Positions 1-10,799 of a DNA stretch of 64,000 nucleotides are shown here, piece by piece. The DNA is from Diorhabda sublineata (lineage: Eukaryota; Arthropoda; Insecta; Coleoptera; Chrysomelidae): positions 4,774,001 to 4,838,000 of the forward strand of contig NC_079482.1 in the NCBI RefSeq assembly GCF_026230105.1, given 5' to 3'. The notes under the pieces are model-generated. The model did not search any database, was not told the DNA's origin, and saw only the letters and a program-made list of their open reading frames with translations. Numbering within the stretch: position 1 is the stretch's first letter; each line of letters opens with the position of its first letter. A program made the position numbers and the translations under genes.

Positions 1-94
1 GATGGCGGTAGTTGGTTAGAAAATACCGCTGAATTAGAAAGTACACAATCTGTACAGCATATGTTTCTAGTTTGAAGACGCCACGTTGTTTAGT

Positions 95-330
95 ATTTAT
101 TTGGTAGCCATCAATAGTTAACGTTTTCAGTTAATTTATAAACATGGAAAAAATTGGTTAAGGTTATGTGATGCAATATTGCTGAACTAGATTCTTCTTT
201 GGGTGAAACTTTTCCTTCGTTATCAATCAAAACGAGACCGTTCGATCTTCGAAGACCGTCTCAGTGGTCGACCAAATGAGGTGAAGACTTCAGAAACATT
301 GAAGAAAATTCAAAAGTGGTACTGGATGAT
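95..330 (+). mobile_element. mariner transposase, N-terminal relic
   Basis: Degenerate start of a mariner (Tc1/mariner superfamily) cut-and-paste transposase. The 5' untranslated stretch around 105-145 and the start at 144 match the mariner on the minus strand at 36100-37035, with the same TTGGTAGCCA block followed by an ATGG start. The frame opens MEKIG and, after frame breaks, gives SLGETFPS and then SGRPNEVKTSE..KKIQK, the linker of the paired helix-turn-helix DNA-binding region. The catalytic domain is missing here. A piece that would follow about 20 residues later in the same protein type lies at 2557-2675. Not functional. Confidence 0.72.
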
Positions 331-720
331 CTTCCTAAAAGATATTAGAATCTAGAGATCCTCTTTAGCCGTTAAATTTACAAGGTTCCTTATTATGGTT
401 ATAGGCAGCTACTCACGTTCAGTATCGATATTTTAGGATTAAAAGCGACATGAGTACTGCGGCTATGGCGGGTTTTCAAAAATTATTAGTACTGAATGGA
501 ACCGCTCAGCTAAAAGACGTAAACAATTGGAAATATCCAGAAGACTATTAACCAGAGTATTAAGTTGAAAATCTGGAAGTGCTTAACAAAATAATTAAAT
601 CAGTTTTCAAAGAATTGTAAAAAATACACATAAAGTGTTATTTGACAAATAAAATATTTTCTCGTCTTTGGTAGTTTACTATCTCCATTCCTATTTAGCT
701 ACGGTCCAATAAATTGGATC
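331..720. other. Unassigned stretch between mariner relic and satellite
   Basis: No open frame of note and no protein motif recognised. It ends with AGAACCTCGTATTTTCAAA, the variant junction sequence that also closes the satellite array at about 2243-2262. Confidence 0.4.
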
Positions 721-2264
721 TCAGAACCTCGTATTTTCAAAACCTTTGATGTAAGCAAGAGTCTAATTTATATTCTTATTCTCTCCTCATCTCTTCAAAA
801 TTTGAGCACAATCCCTCAATTATTTCACCTCTAGTGATTTTTTCAATGAATACATATATTTTGTTGAAAATTGAACAACTTTGGAACCTCGTAGTCTCAA
901 AACCATCAATTTAAACAATATTCTAATTTTTATTCTTATTTAAAGATCTTTCGAAAACATCTCTTCAAAATTTGAGCTCAATCTCTCAATTATTTCACCT
1001 CTAGCGATTTTTTCAATGAATACATATATTTTGTTGAAAATTGAACAGCTTTGGAACCTCGTAGTCTCAAAACCATCAATTTAAACAATATTCTAATTTT
1101 TATTCTTATTTAAAGATCTTTCGAAAACATCTCTTCAAAATTTGAGCTCAATCTCTTAATTATTTCACCTCTAGCGATTTTTTCAATGAATACATATATT
1201 TTGTTGAAAATTGAACAGCTTTGGAACCTCGTAGTCTCAAAACCATCAATTTAAACAATATTCTAATTTTTATTATTATTTAAAGATCTTTCGAAAACAT
1301 CTCTTCAAAATTTGAGCTCAATCTCTCAATTATTTCACCTCTAGCGATTTTTTCAATGAATACATATATTTTGTTGAAAATTGAACAACTTTGGAACCTC
1401 GTAGTCTCAAAACCATCAATTTAAACAATATTCTAATTTTTATTCTTATTTAAAGATCTTTCGAAAACATCTCTTCAAAATTTGAGCTCAATCTCTCAAT
1501 TATTTCACCTCTAGCGATTTTTTCAATGAACACATATATTTTGTTGAAAATTGAACAACTTTGGAACCTCGTAGTCTCAAAACCATCAATTTAAACAATA
1601 TTCTAATTTTTATTCTTATTTAAAGATCTTTCGAAAACATCTCTTCAAAATTTGAGCTCAATCTCTCAATTATTTCACCTCTAGCGATTTTTTCAATGAA
1701 CACATATATTTTGTTGAAAATTGAACAACTTTGGAACCTCGTAGTCTCAAAACCATCAATTTAAACAATATTCTAATTTTTATTATTATTTAAAGATCTT
1801 TCGAAAACATCTCTTCAAAATTTGAGCTCAATCTCTCAATTATTTCACCTCCAGCGATTTTTTCAATGAATACATATATTTTGTTGAAAATTGAACAGCT
1901 TTGGAACCTCGTAGTCTCAAAACCATCAATTTAAACAATATTCTAATTTTTATTATTATTTAAAGATCTTTCGAAAACATCTCTTCAAAATTTGAGCTCA
2001 ATCTCTCAATTATTTCACCTCCAGCGATTTTTTCAATGAATACATATATTTTGTTGAAAATTGAACAGCTTTGGAACCTCGTAGTCTCAAAACCATCAAT
2101 TTAAACAATATTCTAATTTTTATTCTTATTTAAAGATCTTTCGAAAACATCTCTTCAAAATTTGAGCTCAATCTCTCAATTATTTCACCTCTAGCGATTT
2201 TTTCAATGAACACATATATTTTCTTGAAAATTGAACAACTTTAGAACCTCGTATTTTCAAAACC
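721..2264. repeat. 170-bp satellite array, about nine units
   Basis: Tandem array with an exact 170-bp period: the block (T/C)ACATATATT recurs at 851, 1021, 1191, 1361, 1531, 1701, 1871, 2041 and 2211. Inner units differ at only a few sites (TAC/CAC, CAACT/CAGCT, TATTCTT/TATTATT, CTAGC/CCAGC), and neighbouring units share variants (1531 with 1701; 1871 with 2041), which fits local duplication. The first unit is the most diverged. Both edges carry a GTATTTTCAAAACC variant instead of the inner GTAGTCTCAAAACC. No coding capacity. Nucleosome-length monomers are typical of insect satellites. Confidence 0.97.
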
Positions 2265-2556
2265 TTTTTTTTTTATTACAAAATTCGCATCAACCGTATA
2301 CTGGTTATTAGCGATTTAGTAAAGATTAAGTATTTTATCTATGAATATTTGTTAAATTAAGTTTATGATAGAGATCTGTTTAAGGTAATTTTTAAGGTAA
2401 GTAATATTGTATTTTGGTCCTAAAATTTCACGTATTGTTCCGAGTGGTAGATTTGATGATGATCTTCCTGAGCTCAGAGATGGACATTCTGCGATTATGT
2501 GTTTTATAGTCAATTTGCAATTGCAGTTGCTACATTTTGATTCAGATTTCACATCA
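2265..2556 (-). mobile_element. LINE 3' end (zinc-knuckle tail), 5'-truncated
   Basis: Minus-strand remnant of a non-LTR retrotransposon. The frame 2352-2555 encodes a C-terminal zinc knuckle, CSNCNCKLTIKHIIAEC, then SSSNLPLGTIREILGPKYN, almost the same as the tail of the LINE at 34325-35159 and the fragment at 33590-33730. The 3' untranslated sequence (GGTTGATGC..AATT.TGTAATAAAA on the minus strand) also matches the 35.1 kb copy. Its poly(A) is the T run at 2265-2274, which directly joins the last satellite unit. Truncation at the 5' side is normal for LINE insertion. The first residues of the minus-strand open frame (2556-2594) are antisense mariner sequence. Confidence 0.85.
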
Positions 2557-2675
2557 TACATCATACATCGCATATTAACTGAAAATTTGGACATGAGAAA
2601 GCTGTGAGCAAGTTAGGTGCAGCGTTTGATCACAATAGAACAAAAACAGCTTCGTGAAAGTGGTTCCATTGCTTC
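2557..2675 (+). mobile_element. mariner transposase, second HTH fragment
   Basis: Plus-strand frame reads HRILTENLDMRKL, stop, then SWVQRLITIEQKQLRESGS. This is the recognition helix and following conserved block of mariner transposases of the type seen at 95-330 and 36100-37035; the 36.8 kb copy has TENLDIKKLCARW at this place. It is only about 120 bp and contains a stop. It may be the continuation of the 95-330 fragment, separated by the satellite and LINE. Confidence 0.7.
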
Positions 2676-3000
2676 CAGCTTTAGATTCAATTTGCGAATG
2701 GATTCATTGCTAGTCAAGATTAAAATTTGAGAAAAATAAATTCAAATTTCAAATTTAGAGAATGTTAGTCTTAATACTTTATTGGGTTAAAAGATATTTC
2801 AATAGTTCATTTGGGAGTTTTTCTGCTTAATTTCTAATAAGTATCGATCTTTAATTCACTTTTGAAAAATAATTTATATTTAAAAACAGTTTCTAATGAA
2901 ATTAAATCATTTTCCAACCGAAAGTTATGCTCAATTTCTATATATTTTCAAATACGGAAGCAATATAATACTTCCCGAAAGAAAGACAATTTAATAACAT
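2676..3000. repeat. Direct repeat R1, copy 1
   Basis: About 325 bp closely matching 3353-3750 in the same orientation: both include GATTCAAGATT-like starts, GATATTTCAATAGTTCA, GGGAGTTTTTCTGCTTAATTT, CCGAAAGTTATGCTCAATTT and end in GAAAGACAATTTAATAACAT. Copy 1 lacks about 90 bp present in copy 2. No coding potential. Confidence 0.9.
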
Positions 3001-3004
3001 AACA

Positions 3005-3350
3005 TAACTTAATGTTTTGTAAGCTGCGTTTCCAACCATTGGGCTGTCGAAGGTATTTTAAATTAGAAACCTTGTTTGGATATGTCACATGAAACTTAGG
3101 GGCAGGAAATAGTGATAATAACAATAATGATAATGAAATTGATAAAATTAATGAAAATAGTAACAATAATGTAAATATTTGAGATAATAAAATGCAAGAA
3201 ATAGTAAAATAAATGAGAACCACAACCATTGAACTATCGAGGGTATTTTACATAAGCCTTATTTGGATAAGGTATCACACAAATCATTTACTTCACCATA
3301 AATCGTGTTAAATTTTGTAAAATTAAGTTAATTTAATCAAAAATGCTTCG
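3005..3350. repeat. Interspersed repeat family X, copy 1
   Basis: Matches 10330-10795 over most of its length: GCGTTT.CAAC, TCGAAGGTATTTTA, TTTGGATATGTCACATGAA, a run of GATAATAACAA-like purine-rich repeats, then TTTGTAAAATTAAGTT..TTTAATCAAAAAT. A shorter version of the opening motif recurs inside this copy near 3229-3265. Lies exactly between the two R1 repeats. No protein signal; probably a non-autonomous element. Confidence 0.85.
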
Positions 3351-3352
3351 AA

Positions 3353-3750
3353 CTTTAGCTTCATTTCGGGAATGGATTCAAGATTGAGAATTTGATGAAA
3401 ATAAATTCAAATTTCACTTTGTTAAAAAAATGTTTTGAAGAGGCAAAAGAAATTCAGGGAATATTAGCCGAAGGAGGCTATTTGAAAGCTCAGAAGTGAA
3501 AATATTTCAATTTGTTCTGTTAGTCTTAGGACTTTGTTGGGTTGAAAGATATTTCAATAGTTCAGTTGGGAGTTTTTCTGCTTAATTTCGATCGTTAATC
3601 CACTTTTGAAAAATAATTTATATGTAAATACACTTTTTTCATGAAATTAAATCATTTTCAAACCGAAAGTTATGCTCAATTTTTATATATTTTTAAAAAT
3701 GGAAGCAATTTAATACTTCCCGGAAGAAAGACAATTTAATAACATCTCAT
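3353..3750. repeat. Direct repeat R1, copy 2
   Basis: Second copy of the 2676-3000 sequence, longer by an insertion of about 90 bp near 3420-3510. Together the two copies bracket repeat X. Confidence 0.9.
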
Positions 3751-4380
3751 CAGATATATGTCCGAAATAGTATATTGCTATCGTTCTAGAAATAACGCAA
3801 CTCTTTTTTTTTCGAGTTCCGGACTGAAACAAATCCCTGGCTGTTTCTCTGACCTTAATTAATTGCTTTATCAGATGCCATTAAGATCCCATTACCTAGT
3901 AGAAGCCTCTCGCGTCTTTTTGTGGAGCCTATAAAACTAGGCCAGTGCCGGAAACCCATTACAACGGGATGTGGAAATAATTAAATAAAAATTCATGGAA
4001 TAAATTATCGCCGATGTCGATGTCCAGTTATTATAAGAAATCGTTCGGAAATATAGGATGGAAATAATGATTTAAACAAGAAAATATATTGAAAAACAGA
4101 TAAAATCATCTGGAAAAATTATATTTGGGAATGCCTCGCCCAATAATGCAAGCTTCGCATTCAAAACTTTCTATACATGATAACTCTTCATATCTGTTTT
4201 CCAGAAACATTCGCCGAACAAAATATCAATCTTCATAAATATACTACCCTTTAAATTGATATCGCTGTTGAATTGTTTAATTTAGAACATTACCCATTCG
4301 TTGAATTGCTTTGGAGATTCATTTGGCCCTTAATGCAAATCACTACTTCCTTCGTATAAGAATTAACTAATTCCTCCATG
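3751..4380. other. No feature seen
   Basis: Somewhat higher GC around 3815-3990 but no frame, repeat or motif that I can support. Confidence 0.4.
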
Positions 4381-4680
4381 AAGAATATATGGACTCAAAA
4401 AGTTGAATGATGAACAAACAATATAGAAACCATCACCAGATCTATAAAATCGCATTTAATAAGATGGTTAGGACATATAAAACGAAAGAAAAATGATAGT
4501 GAAGTTAAAGGAAACCAGCCCAGGGGAAGACCAAAAATCCAATGGAAGAGTCAAGTAACAAGTGATCTGAACAAAATGAGAGTTCGTGGATGGTGGAGTA
4601 ATACCCAGGAAAAGAGAAAAATGGAAAAAAAATAGCGGATAATGCCAAAACATGCAATGAACTTTAGCTTAAAAGAAGAA
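4381..4680 (+). mobile_element. LINE ORF2 C-terminal relic
   Basis: Plus-strand frame reads IKSHLIRWLGHIKRKK..SEVKGNQPRGRPKIQWKS followed by QVTSDLNKMRVRGWW and a lysine-rich tail. The R-W-L-G-H, P-R-G-R-P-K and W-x3-V-x2-D-L pattern is the C-terminus of insect LINE endonuclease/reverse-transcriptase proteins (RTE/Jockey-like). No RT domain precedes it. The antisense open frame at 4468-4653 is a shadow. Confidence 0.75.
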
Positions 4681-5640
4681 AATGGTTAGAAAGTGGATTG
4701 ACTCAACACATTAAACGAGTCAAAGAGCTTTTGATTGATTGGGTACTATTCCTATTAGAATGTACAACCAATTATAAATATGTATTTTTCTCTTAGTTAT
4801 TTACCCCACTTTTACCCTGGATTAACTTCATCATGATTCTTATCATGTTTGGATTTTAACTTAATCTATTTTCACCTTATAACACTTTCGAATAAGCTTT
4901 GAAGTTTCTTAAAGGCCCTTCTCTTATTAGTAACTTGTGATTCTTCCGTATAATCATTTTTTCATTTCAATTTCCAATTTTCTGGAACAAATTTTCCAGA
5001 AAAGATCCTCAATTATCCCACGAACTGCGCCAATTAAGATCTATTGTCCCAGAAATAACTTTGGAAATGATATCTTAGTGTTAATCTTGATTCCACGAAT
5101 TTTAAGATGAGTATCTTTATCCAATCGTCATATCAGTTTCAACCCTACATAAATTAGGGACTATTTCATATTATGACTCGTATAGATTTGAATAATAGTA
5201 CAGTGATTTGATTATTCAAAACCTGTACTATCTCGCGCTAGCTTATCCTATTTAAGTAAATCGAGCAAACCCCGATTCATCATCTTAGAGAAAAAAACAC
5301 GTGTTTGGTGGTGTTATGAGTGCGATAATGGAACAAGGTAATGACGTGTGAGGAAACTTTCAGAGAGGGTAATTTTTTACGGGAGCAAGTTAAGACGCGG
5401 TAAGAAATATGCGGGAATGGCAGTTACTTTCGCATGAATTGTTCTATGACAAATGCTGAGAAATTACGCTTTTTTGATAAAGTATATTTTTTGAACTTTT
5501 GGCCGGTAATAGTGAGTTTTTGTTGGAGGAGTTTATGAATGTGAGAAAATGGTCAATTTATTATGGATAACTATTAGTTTTAGTTGAAGTTAGTTATTCA
5601 ATTCTGTAACATTGATATTGAGCGATGATGATTGATCATT
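4681..5640. other. No feature seen
   Basis: AT-rich, no supported frame or repeat. Confidence 0.4.
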
Positions 5641-5649
5641 CAACCTGAT

Positions 5650-5990
5650 ATTGATTCTATCTTTGTTCCAAACTAATTCAACTTAGATAAAAATATAAAA
5701 TGATGAAACTTATAGATGGACACCAGGAAGAGGAATATAATGAGAATGATGACAACAAAATTGATGAAATAAATAAAATTAGTGAAAATATTCACGTAGT
5801 ACGGTGAAAATGCTAATAACAATATAACAAAGTGAAGGTAATAAAGAGAACAAGTTAAATACCAGCACAAACAAATAATGGAAAAGAAATAAATAAAAGG
5901 AATATAAAAAATTGAATAAAGAAAATAAGAAAAGAAAACTACAAACTAGACATCGTGGCGAACCAGATGGAAAATTGAAGGTAAAATATA
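5650..5990. repeat. Interspersed repeat family X, partial copy
   Basis: Shares with 10330-10795 the GATAAAATTAATGAAAAT-like purine-rich run, the AAATAAAAGGAATATAAA block and CTAGACATCGTG.C.AACCAGAT. Lacks the opening section. The plus-strand frame from 5912 starts inside it and is probably not a gene. Confidence 0.65.
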
Positions 5991-6329
5991 TAATGAGAGA
6001 TTCAAGTTATACTATTCGGAAGAAAAGAAGTAAGATAGAAATGATCAATATAAACCCAAGAATTGAAATTATGAAATTGAGGACAATAAGCAAGAGGTTA
6101 TCTTATTTTAGGTTAGAAAATAAAAGAAGCGATTATGTCAATAGAAAGTGCGAAGGCAACGCCAACGACGAAGATAAAAGAGAGTTCTATACAAAAATCG
6201 AACACATCAGTGGAAACATTCTAAGGAATAACGTGCTTATGATAATCAGAGGATTTTACACGAAAAAGCAACTCTACTGATCCCAAGAAAAAAGTTGTAA
6301 ATAATGCATGATGATAGAGCATTTCGAGT

Positions 6330-6800
6330 GGTTATTGTGGACACTGACTATATATTAAAGGCATTAAAATTAAACATGACAGAGACTGAAGATAGAGAAA
6401 CTGATATAGTAGGAGGATGGAGAAAGCTTTGAAAAATAGTTGTAGAAAATGCGTAAGAAATTTTACGTAGAAAAGAAAATAAAAGAATAAAAGAACGGTT
6501 GGACGATGAAAGGAAGGAAATAACTAAAGATACAAAGAAATGGTAAAAATGAACAGAATATATACAGGAAAGAGAGAAAGTGAACTGTATACATTATATT
6601 GAAAAAATAAGCTACAAACCAACGCCAAATATAACCAAAGAAATTTCTAGAAAAATAAAGATGAATAGATGAATATGAGGAAGAAGTTATATCCCAATAG
6701 ACGAAGAGAATAGATACATGCATAGGGTTCGCAGGACCTGATGAAATTAACGATGAATATATGCAGATTGTTCTGGGACTAGAAGTTGCGACATCACAAC
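6330..6800 (+). mobile_element. LINE fragment: RT N-terminal region
   Basis: Broken plus-strand reading frame. Near 6680-6720 it gives RSYIPIDEENR, and after a frame change near 6725 GFAGPDEINDEYMQIV, the GPDEIP-type motif that opens the reverse-transcriptase domain. The LINE at 49920-51090 has the matching RQRSYIPIDYD and GKSSGPDDLPAD, so both are relics of related elements. The upstream part (6390-6560) is lysine/arginine-rich, as in the endonuclease-RT linker. The RT catalytic core is absent. Confidence 0.65.
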
Positions 6801-7895
6801 TAAGTATATTTCATAAAATATACATTCCAGCATTATGAATTTTCAATGGATGATTAAGTATGTCCATCGAGTGTGTTTGACGAAATAAATAATTCTTCAC
6901 TACTATCTAAAGGCCAAGGAAGGGTTACCAAGGAAGGGTTATGCCCAATGGTTAACAATCCATAACTTTAACAAGGATAACCTTTACAATATAAAAATAG
7001 CAAAAATCAATTTTTCAATCGATTTCTTAACAAAAAGGTTTAACTCGATAAAATTTATGGTTAAGGAGATATGTAGATTTTTAGATCGTTGTTCATGCCA
7101 AGGAAACCGTTCGCCATAAAGAGACATTCTAAAGAAAATGATCATAAATTGTAATTAATTATTGAAAATATTTACAGGAGGTATTAAAACACAATATTGA
7201 AACACAATCAAATAAGTCAGTCATAAGGAAAAACTTGGAAGAGATAAATTATTTAGTGGCAGTTTGCTGTCAATCTTTTCAAAACCTGTCATTAGTAATT
7301 ATCGTTCAAAGTTTCAATATTGTAGAATTTACCTTTAATGCTTTTGATGTATGGTTAGGCTTCTGGTCTGAACAAAATATTTAGGTGGATGTTATTTCGT
7401 TTGATTTATATTAAATTTATTATTAATTCTAACAATTGCTTTGAGAACGGTGGTTTTTTAAATTCGTTTGCAGCTTATATCTAATTATTCATCAACAAAA
7501 CTCTCTCGGGGTTTTGTAATCTCTTTGGATCACAGATGGTTTAGAAAATAATTTTATATTTGTACGAGAGACAGTTTGATTGAAAAAGTTTGATTACGAA
7601 TTTTCAACTAAATACCCTCAAAGTAATAAAATTTACAAAACGGAAATTAAAGTGAAGAAAAAACCCACGTATGATATAATTACGAATAGTAGAATTCGAT
7701 ATTATGAAGAAAAATTGTATGTTAACGATATATAGCAGAATCTAATATAAATGGAGCAAATCACTATTGATTTGATTGATTGGAGTAGAAATTAATTTTC
7801 GTTTCCTCAGCATATAATTCACGACGTCATATTTTTACATTTTATTATAGAGCTGATACAAGTATTGTTAGTTTCTGCTATGTTTCTCATATCAT
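6801..7895. other. No feature seen
   Basis: AT-rich, no supported frame. A 20-bp local duplication (AAGGAAGGGTTA..) lies at about 6910-6940. Confidence 0.4.
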
Positions 7896-7899
7896 CTGT

Positions 7900-8275
7900 T
7901 GAAATTTCAAATAAACCATACAAAGAGAGATAGATTAGTTTCAATAATCATTAAATTGTGCTTACGTGAGAAAGCAATTGAAGATACCAAATATATTTGA
8001 GTAATTGAAACCCTCAAGCTGTAAGTAATGTTTTCAAAAGTGCAACACCTACAGAAATTGTTAATTAAATCTGTGCAAAATTGCAAACCTGAAGAATAAA
8101 CGGAATCAAATAGCCAAAAGAATAGAGAAAAACAATTCAAAAAAAAAACAATAAGCAAAGAATATGAAATAAAAGAGGCCATATGAACATGGATGATGCT
8201 GAACGTCCTGTAATTTACGTCAACTACTACAGAAATGATCAATAAAATCTGCGCCTTTGTACTCAGCAATCGTTG
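7900..8275. repeat. Interspersed repeat family Y, copy 1
   Basis: The right part (8165-8275), GGCCATATGAACA.GGATGATG.TGAACGTCC and AAAATCTGCG.C.TTGTACT, matches 10115-10230. A degenerate internal duplicate (CTACAGAAATTGTTAATTAAATCTGTGC) lies at about 8048-8075. The minus-strand 120-codon frame over it (7907-8269) has no motif and is not supported as a gene. Confidence 0.75.
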
Positions 8276-8339
8276 GATAAAAGTACGTGAGAGAAAGTGA
8301 AGTAAAACTTGTCATATAAAAGAGTTATCGGCAAAGTGG

Positions 8340-9090
8340 GTACCGTGAGTGTTGATCAATACTTCACTTGCACCAACAACTGAAACAAATACAGAACACA
8401 CTGTTTACACCACCACTACACACCACCACTCACAATCACACTGTCTAACGCGAGTTTCGATAACCAAGTTATCGTCTTCAGATACAGAAGGTACACTACA
8501 TCAACACTCACAATTACACTGTCTGACGCGAGTTTCGATAACCAAGTTATCGTCTTCAGATACTGAAGGTAAACACTTTACACCACAACTACAAACCACT
8601 CACAATTACACTATCGGACGGGCATTTCGATAACCAAGTTATCGTCTTCAGATACTGAAGGTATACTACATCAACAATCACAATTACACTGTCTAACGCG
8701 AGTTTCGATAACCAAGTTATCGTCTTCAGATACAGAAGGTACACTACATCAACACTCACAATTACACTGTCTGACGCGAGTTTCGATAACCAAGTTATCG
8801 TCTTCAGATACTGAAGGTAAACACTTTACACCACAACTACAAACCACTCACAATTACACTATCGGACGGGCATTTCGATAACCAAGTTATCGTCTTCAGA
8901 TACTGAAGGTATACTACATCAACAATCACAATTACACTGTCTAACGCGAGTTTCGATAACCAAGTTATCGTCTTCAGAGATTGGAGGTAAACAGTTTTTC
9001 CTTCAGCCTCTGAAGACGATAAGGTAATTGAGAGTGTTGGTGTAGTGGTGGTATAAAAAGTGTGTTCAGTATGAATATATGATACAAGAG
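8340..9090. repeat. Hairpin satellite element, locus 1
   Basis: Seven copies of the perfect palindrome CGATAACCAAGTTATCG start at 8458, 8536, 8628, 8706, 8784, 8876 and 8954. Spacing is 78, 92, 78, 78, 92, 78 bp, so the array is a 248-bp higher-order unit (three monomers) present twice; 8458-8705 and 8706-8953 appear identical. Each monomer also carries TCTTCAGATAC.GAAGGT. The flanks are inverted to each other: CAGAACACACTGTTTACACC at about 8389 against GGTATAAAAAGTGTGTTCAG near 9050, with a reversed partial monomer at 9000-9040. Open frames through the array are by-products of monomer length. Confidence 0.93.
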
Positions 9091-9249
9091 AATTTTTATG
9101 TCGATATGTCACAGTGAGTCAGACTTGGATAGACATTACACCCTAGAAATCAAAGTACATGTGTCAGAATGTATAAGGTGTATTTTTTTTTCACTAAATT
9201 AGGGTAAACGATGGTGAACGATAATTGGTCATTCAAATACTGATTTTCC

Positions 9250-9545
9250 AACACGTTTTTACATTTTTATGCCACCGTATTCACCTGATCTTACTCGCTC
9301 CGATTATTTTCTGCTGGTAAACTTAAACAAACGGTTTGGTATAAGAGATTCAAGACAAATGAAGAGTACATGGTAGAGACAGTCGCGTATTTTGCGGAAA
9401 TAAAAATCATATTATTTCCAATAGAAATAACACTTTCAATGCTAGTAATTCCGTTTAAGCGGTGTAAAAATTTATTAAAAATTATTTCATTTGAAAATTG
9501 TTCAATATATGAGTGCAATTTTTGTACTACAAGGAAGTAAATAAG
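9250..9545 (+). mobile_element. mariner transposase, C-terminal relic
   Basis: Frame from about 9270 reads PPYSPDLTRSDYFLLVNLN, the motif holding the third catalytic aspartate of the DD34D triad (the D of R-S-D-Y-F). Beyond it, with frame changes, come VETVAYFAEIK- and YYFQ-like pieces corresponding to the conserved tail before the usual stop. The first two catalytic residues are not present. The antisense open frame at 9291-9518 is a shadow. Confidence 0.75.
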
Positions 9546-9935
9546 TTAAATAACGTTTAAAAACAAAATGTGATAACTTATTTAATCTACGTTTATATGC
9601 AAATGATTTCACGTTCGAAATTTGTTCGTACTCGTTCGATTTCACTCTTCCTAAAAATATATAATGTGAGTCATCTTACGTTCTATTTGTGATCATAAGT
9701 TTTGTAGTATTTTGTATTTAAGAGGTGACGGAACTCAACTTTTCTACTACAAATATCATCGTAAACGACATTATTGTTTTTATTTGGCATCATTCCAAAT
9801 AGTTGTTTACCAATGAATATTAGCATTCGAATTTTTTATACGAGACAACAGAATTCCTCTACATAAAAGTCACTTATCAATATGATAATCTAATCTAAAA
9901 ATAAGTATATAATCATATATTAATTCCAGCAACGA
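9546..9935. other. No feature seen
   Basis: AT-rich, no supported frame or repeat. Confidence 0.4.
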
Positions 9936-10250
9936 ATTTACAACAATTGAATGATCATGATGAACGAAACGTAAAAAATAAAATTAGAGGAGCAGATAGA
10001 GCAGACAAAATGAAACAAGCAGATAGAATAAAATGATAAAATTGAACATGATGAAATAAGAAAATAAAACGTGTGAATAGTATAAGTAGAGTGGACAGAA
10101 TGGAGGGAACAATTAGAATAAGGCCATATGAACAAGGATGATGTTGAACGTCCAGAGCCGTCATTTAATTCAACTATTACAGAATTGGTTAAGAAAATCT
10201 GCGTCCTTGTACTTAATTAATAGTTTCAGTAGAAATTAGTTGTAATACTT
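9936..10250. repeat. Interspersed repeat family Y, copy 2
   Basis: Purine-rich left part (AGAGCAGACAAAATGAAACA-like) and a right part matching 8165-8275. It directly precedes a family X copy, so X and Y may be parts of one larger element. Confidence 0.72.
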
Positions 10251-10329
10251 GATATATGGAGATAATGATTCATTCTTCTATATCCACCGCTTTATTGTTT
10301 ATACTCTTATTGAGTGAATTATAAATTTC

Positions 10330-10795
10330 TACAACTTGACATTTTGTAAACTGCGTTTTCAACTATCGGACTATCGAAGGTATTTTACATTAGAAACCGT
10401 GTTTGGATATGTCACATGAAACTTAGGGGTAGGAAATAGTGATAATAACAATGATGATAAAATTGATAAAATTAATGAAAATAGTGACAACAATAACAAT
10501 ATTTAAATATTGGTGATAATGAGGGTTATGAACCAAATACCAGCAGAAACAAAATTATTATAGAAAACAAAGAAATAAAAGGAATATAAATGACTGATGA
10601 CACAAAGGAAATATAGATTAAGGAGATGGAATGAACAAACTTTACTAAAAATAAGGAAGGTGCTGGAAATAGTAAAATAAGTGAGAATTGAAAACTAGAC
10701 ATCGTGTCAAACCAGATAGGACATTGACTTTACCAAAAATCGTATTAAACTTTGTAAAATTAAGTTGATTTAATCAAAAATACTATTATTAAATA
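10330..10795. repeat. Interspersed repeat family X, longest copy
   Basis: Contains every block seen in the copies at 3005-3350 and 5650-5990: the TAAACTGCGTTTTCAAC opening, TTTGGATATGTCACATGAA, the GATAATAACAATGATGATAA run, CTAGACATCGTGTCAAACC, and the TTGTAAAATTAAGTTGATTT closing block. A short match to the opening also occurs at about 19405-19460. Confidence 0.85.
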
Positions 10796-10799
10796 TCAA

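Noticed and set aside
5912..6280. 122-codon plus-strand frame, very basic
   Set aside because: Starts inside repeat X, has low-complexity Lys/Arg/Ile composition and no motif; likely a chance frame in purine-rich DNA.
7907..8269. 120-codon minus-strand frame
   Set aside because: Lies across interspersed repeat Y, which is non-coding in its other copy.
8349..8633. Open frames through the hairpin satellite (also 8837-9112 and 38038-38273)
   Set aside because: The 78-bp monomer is a multiple of three, so frames stay open by periodicity; the 92-bp monomer breaks them and there is no start or domain.
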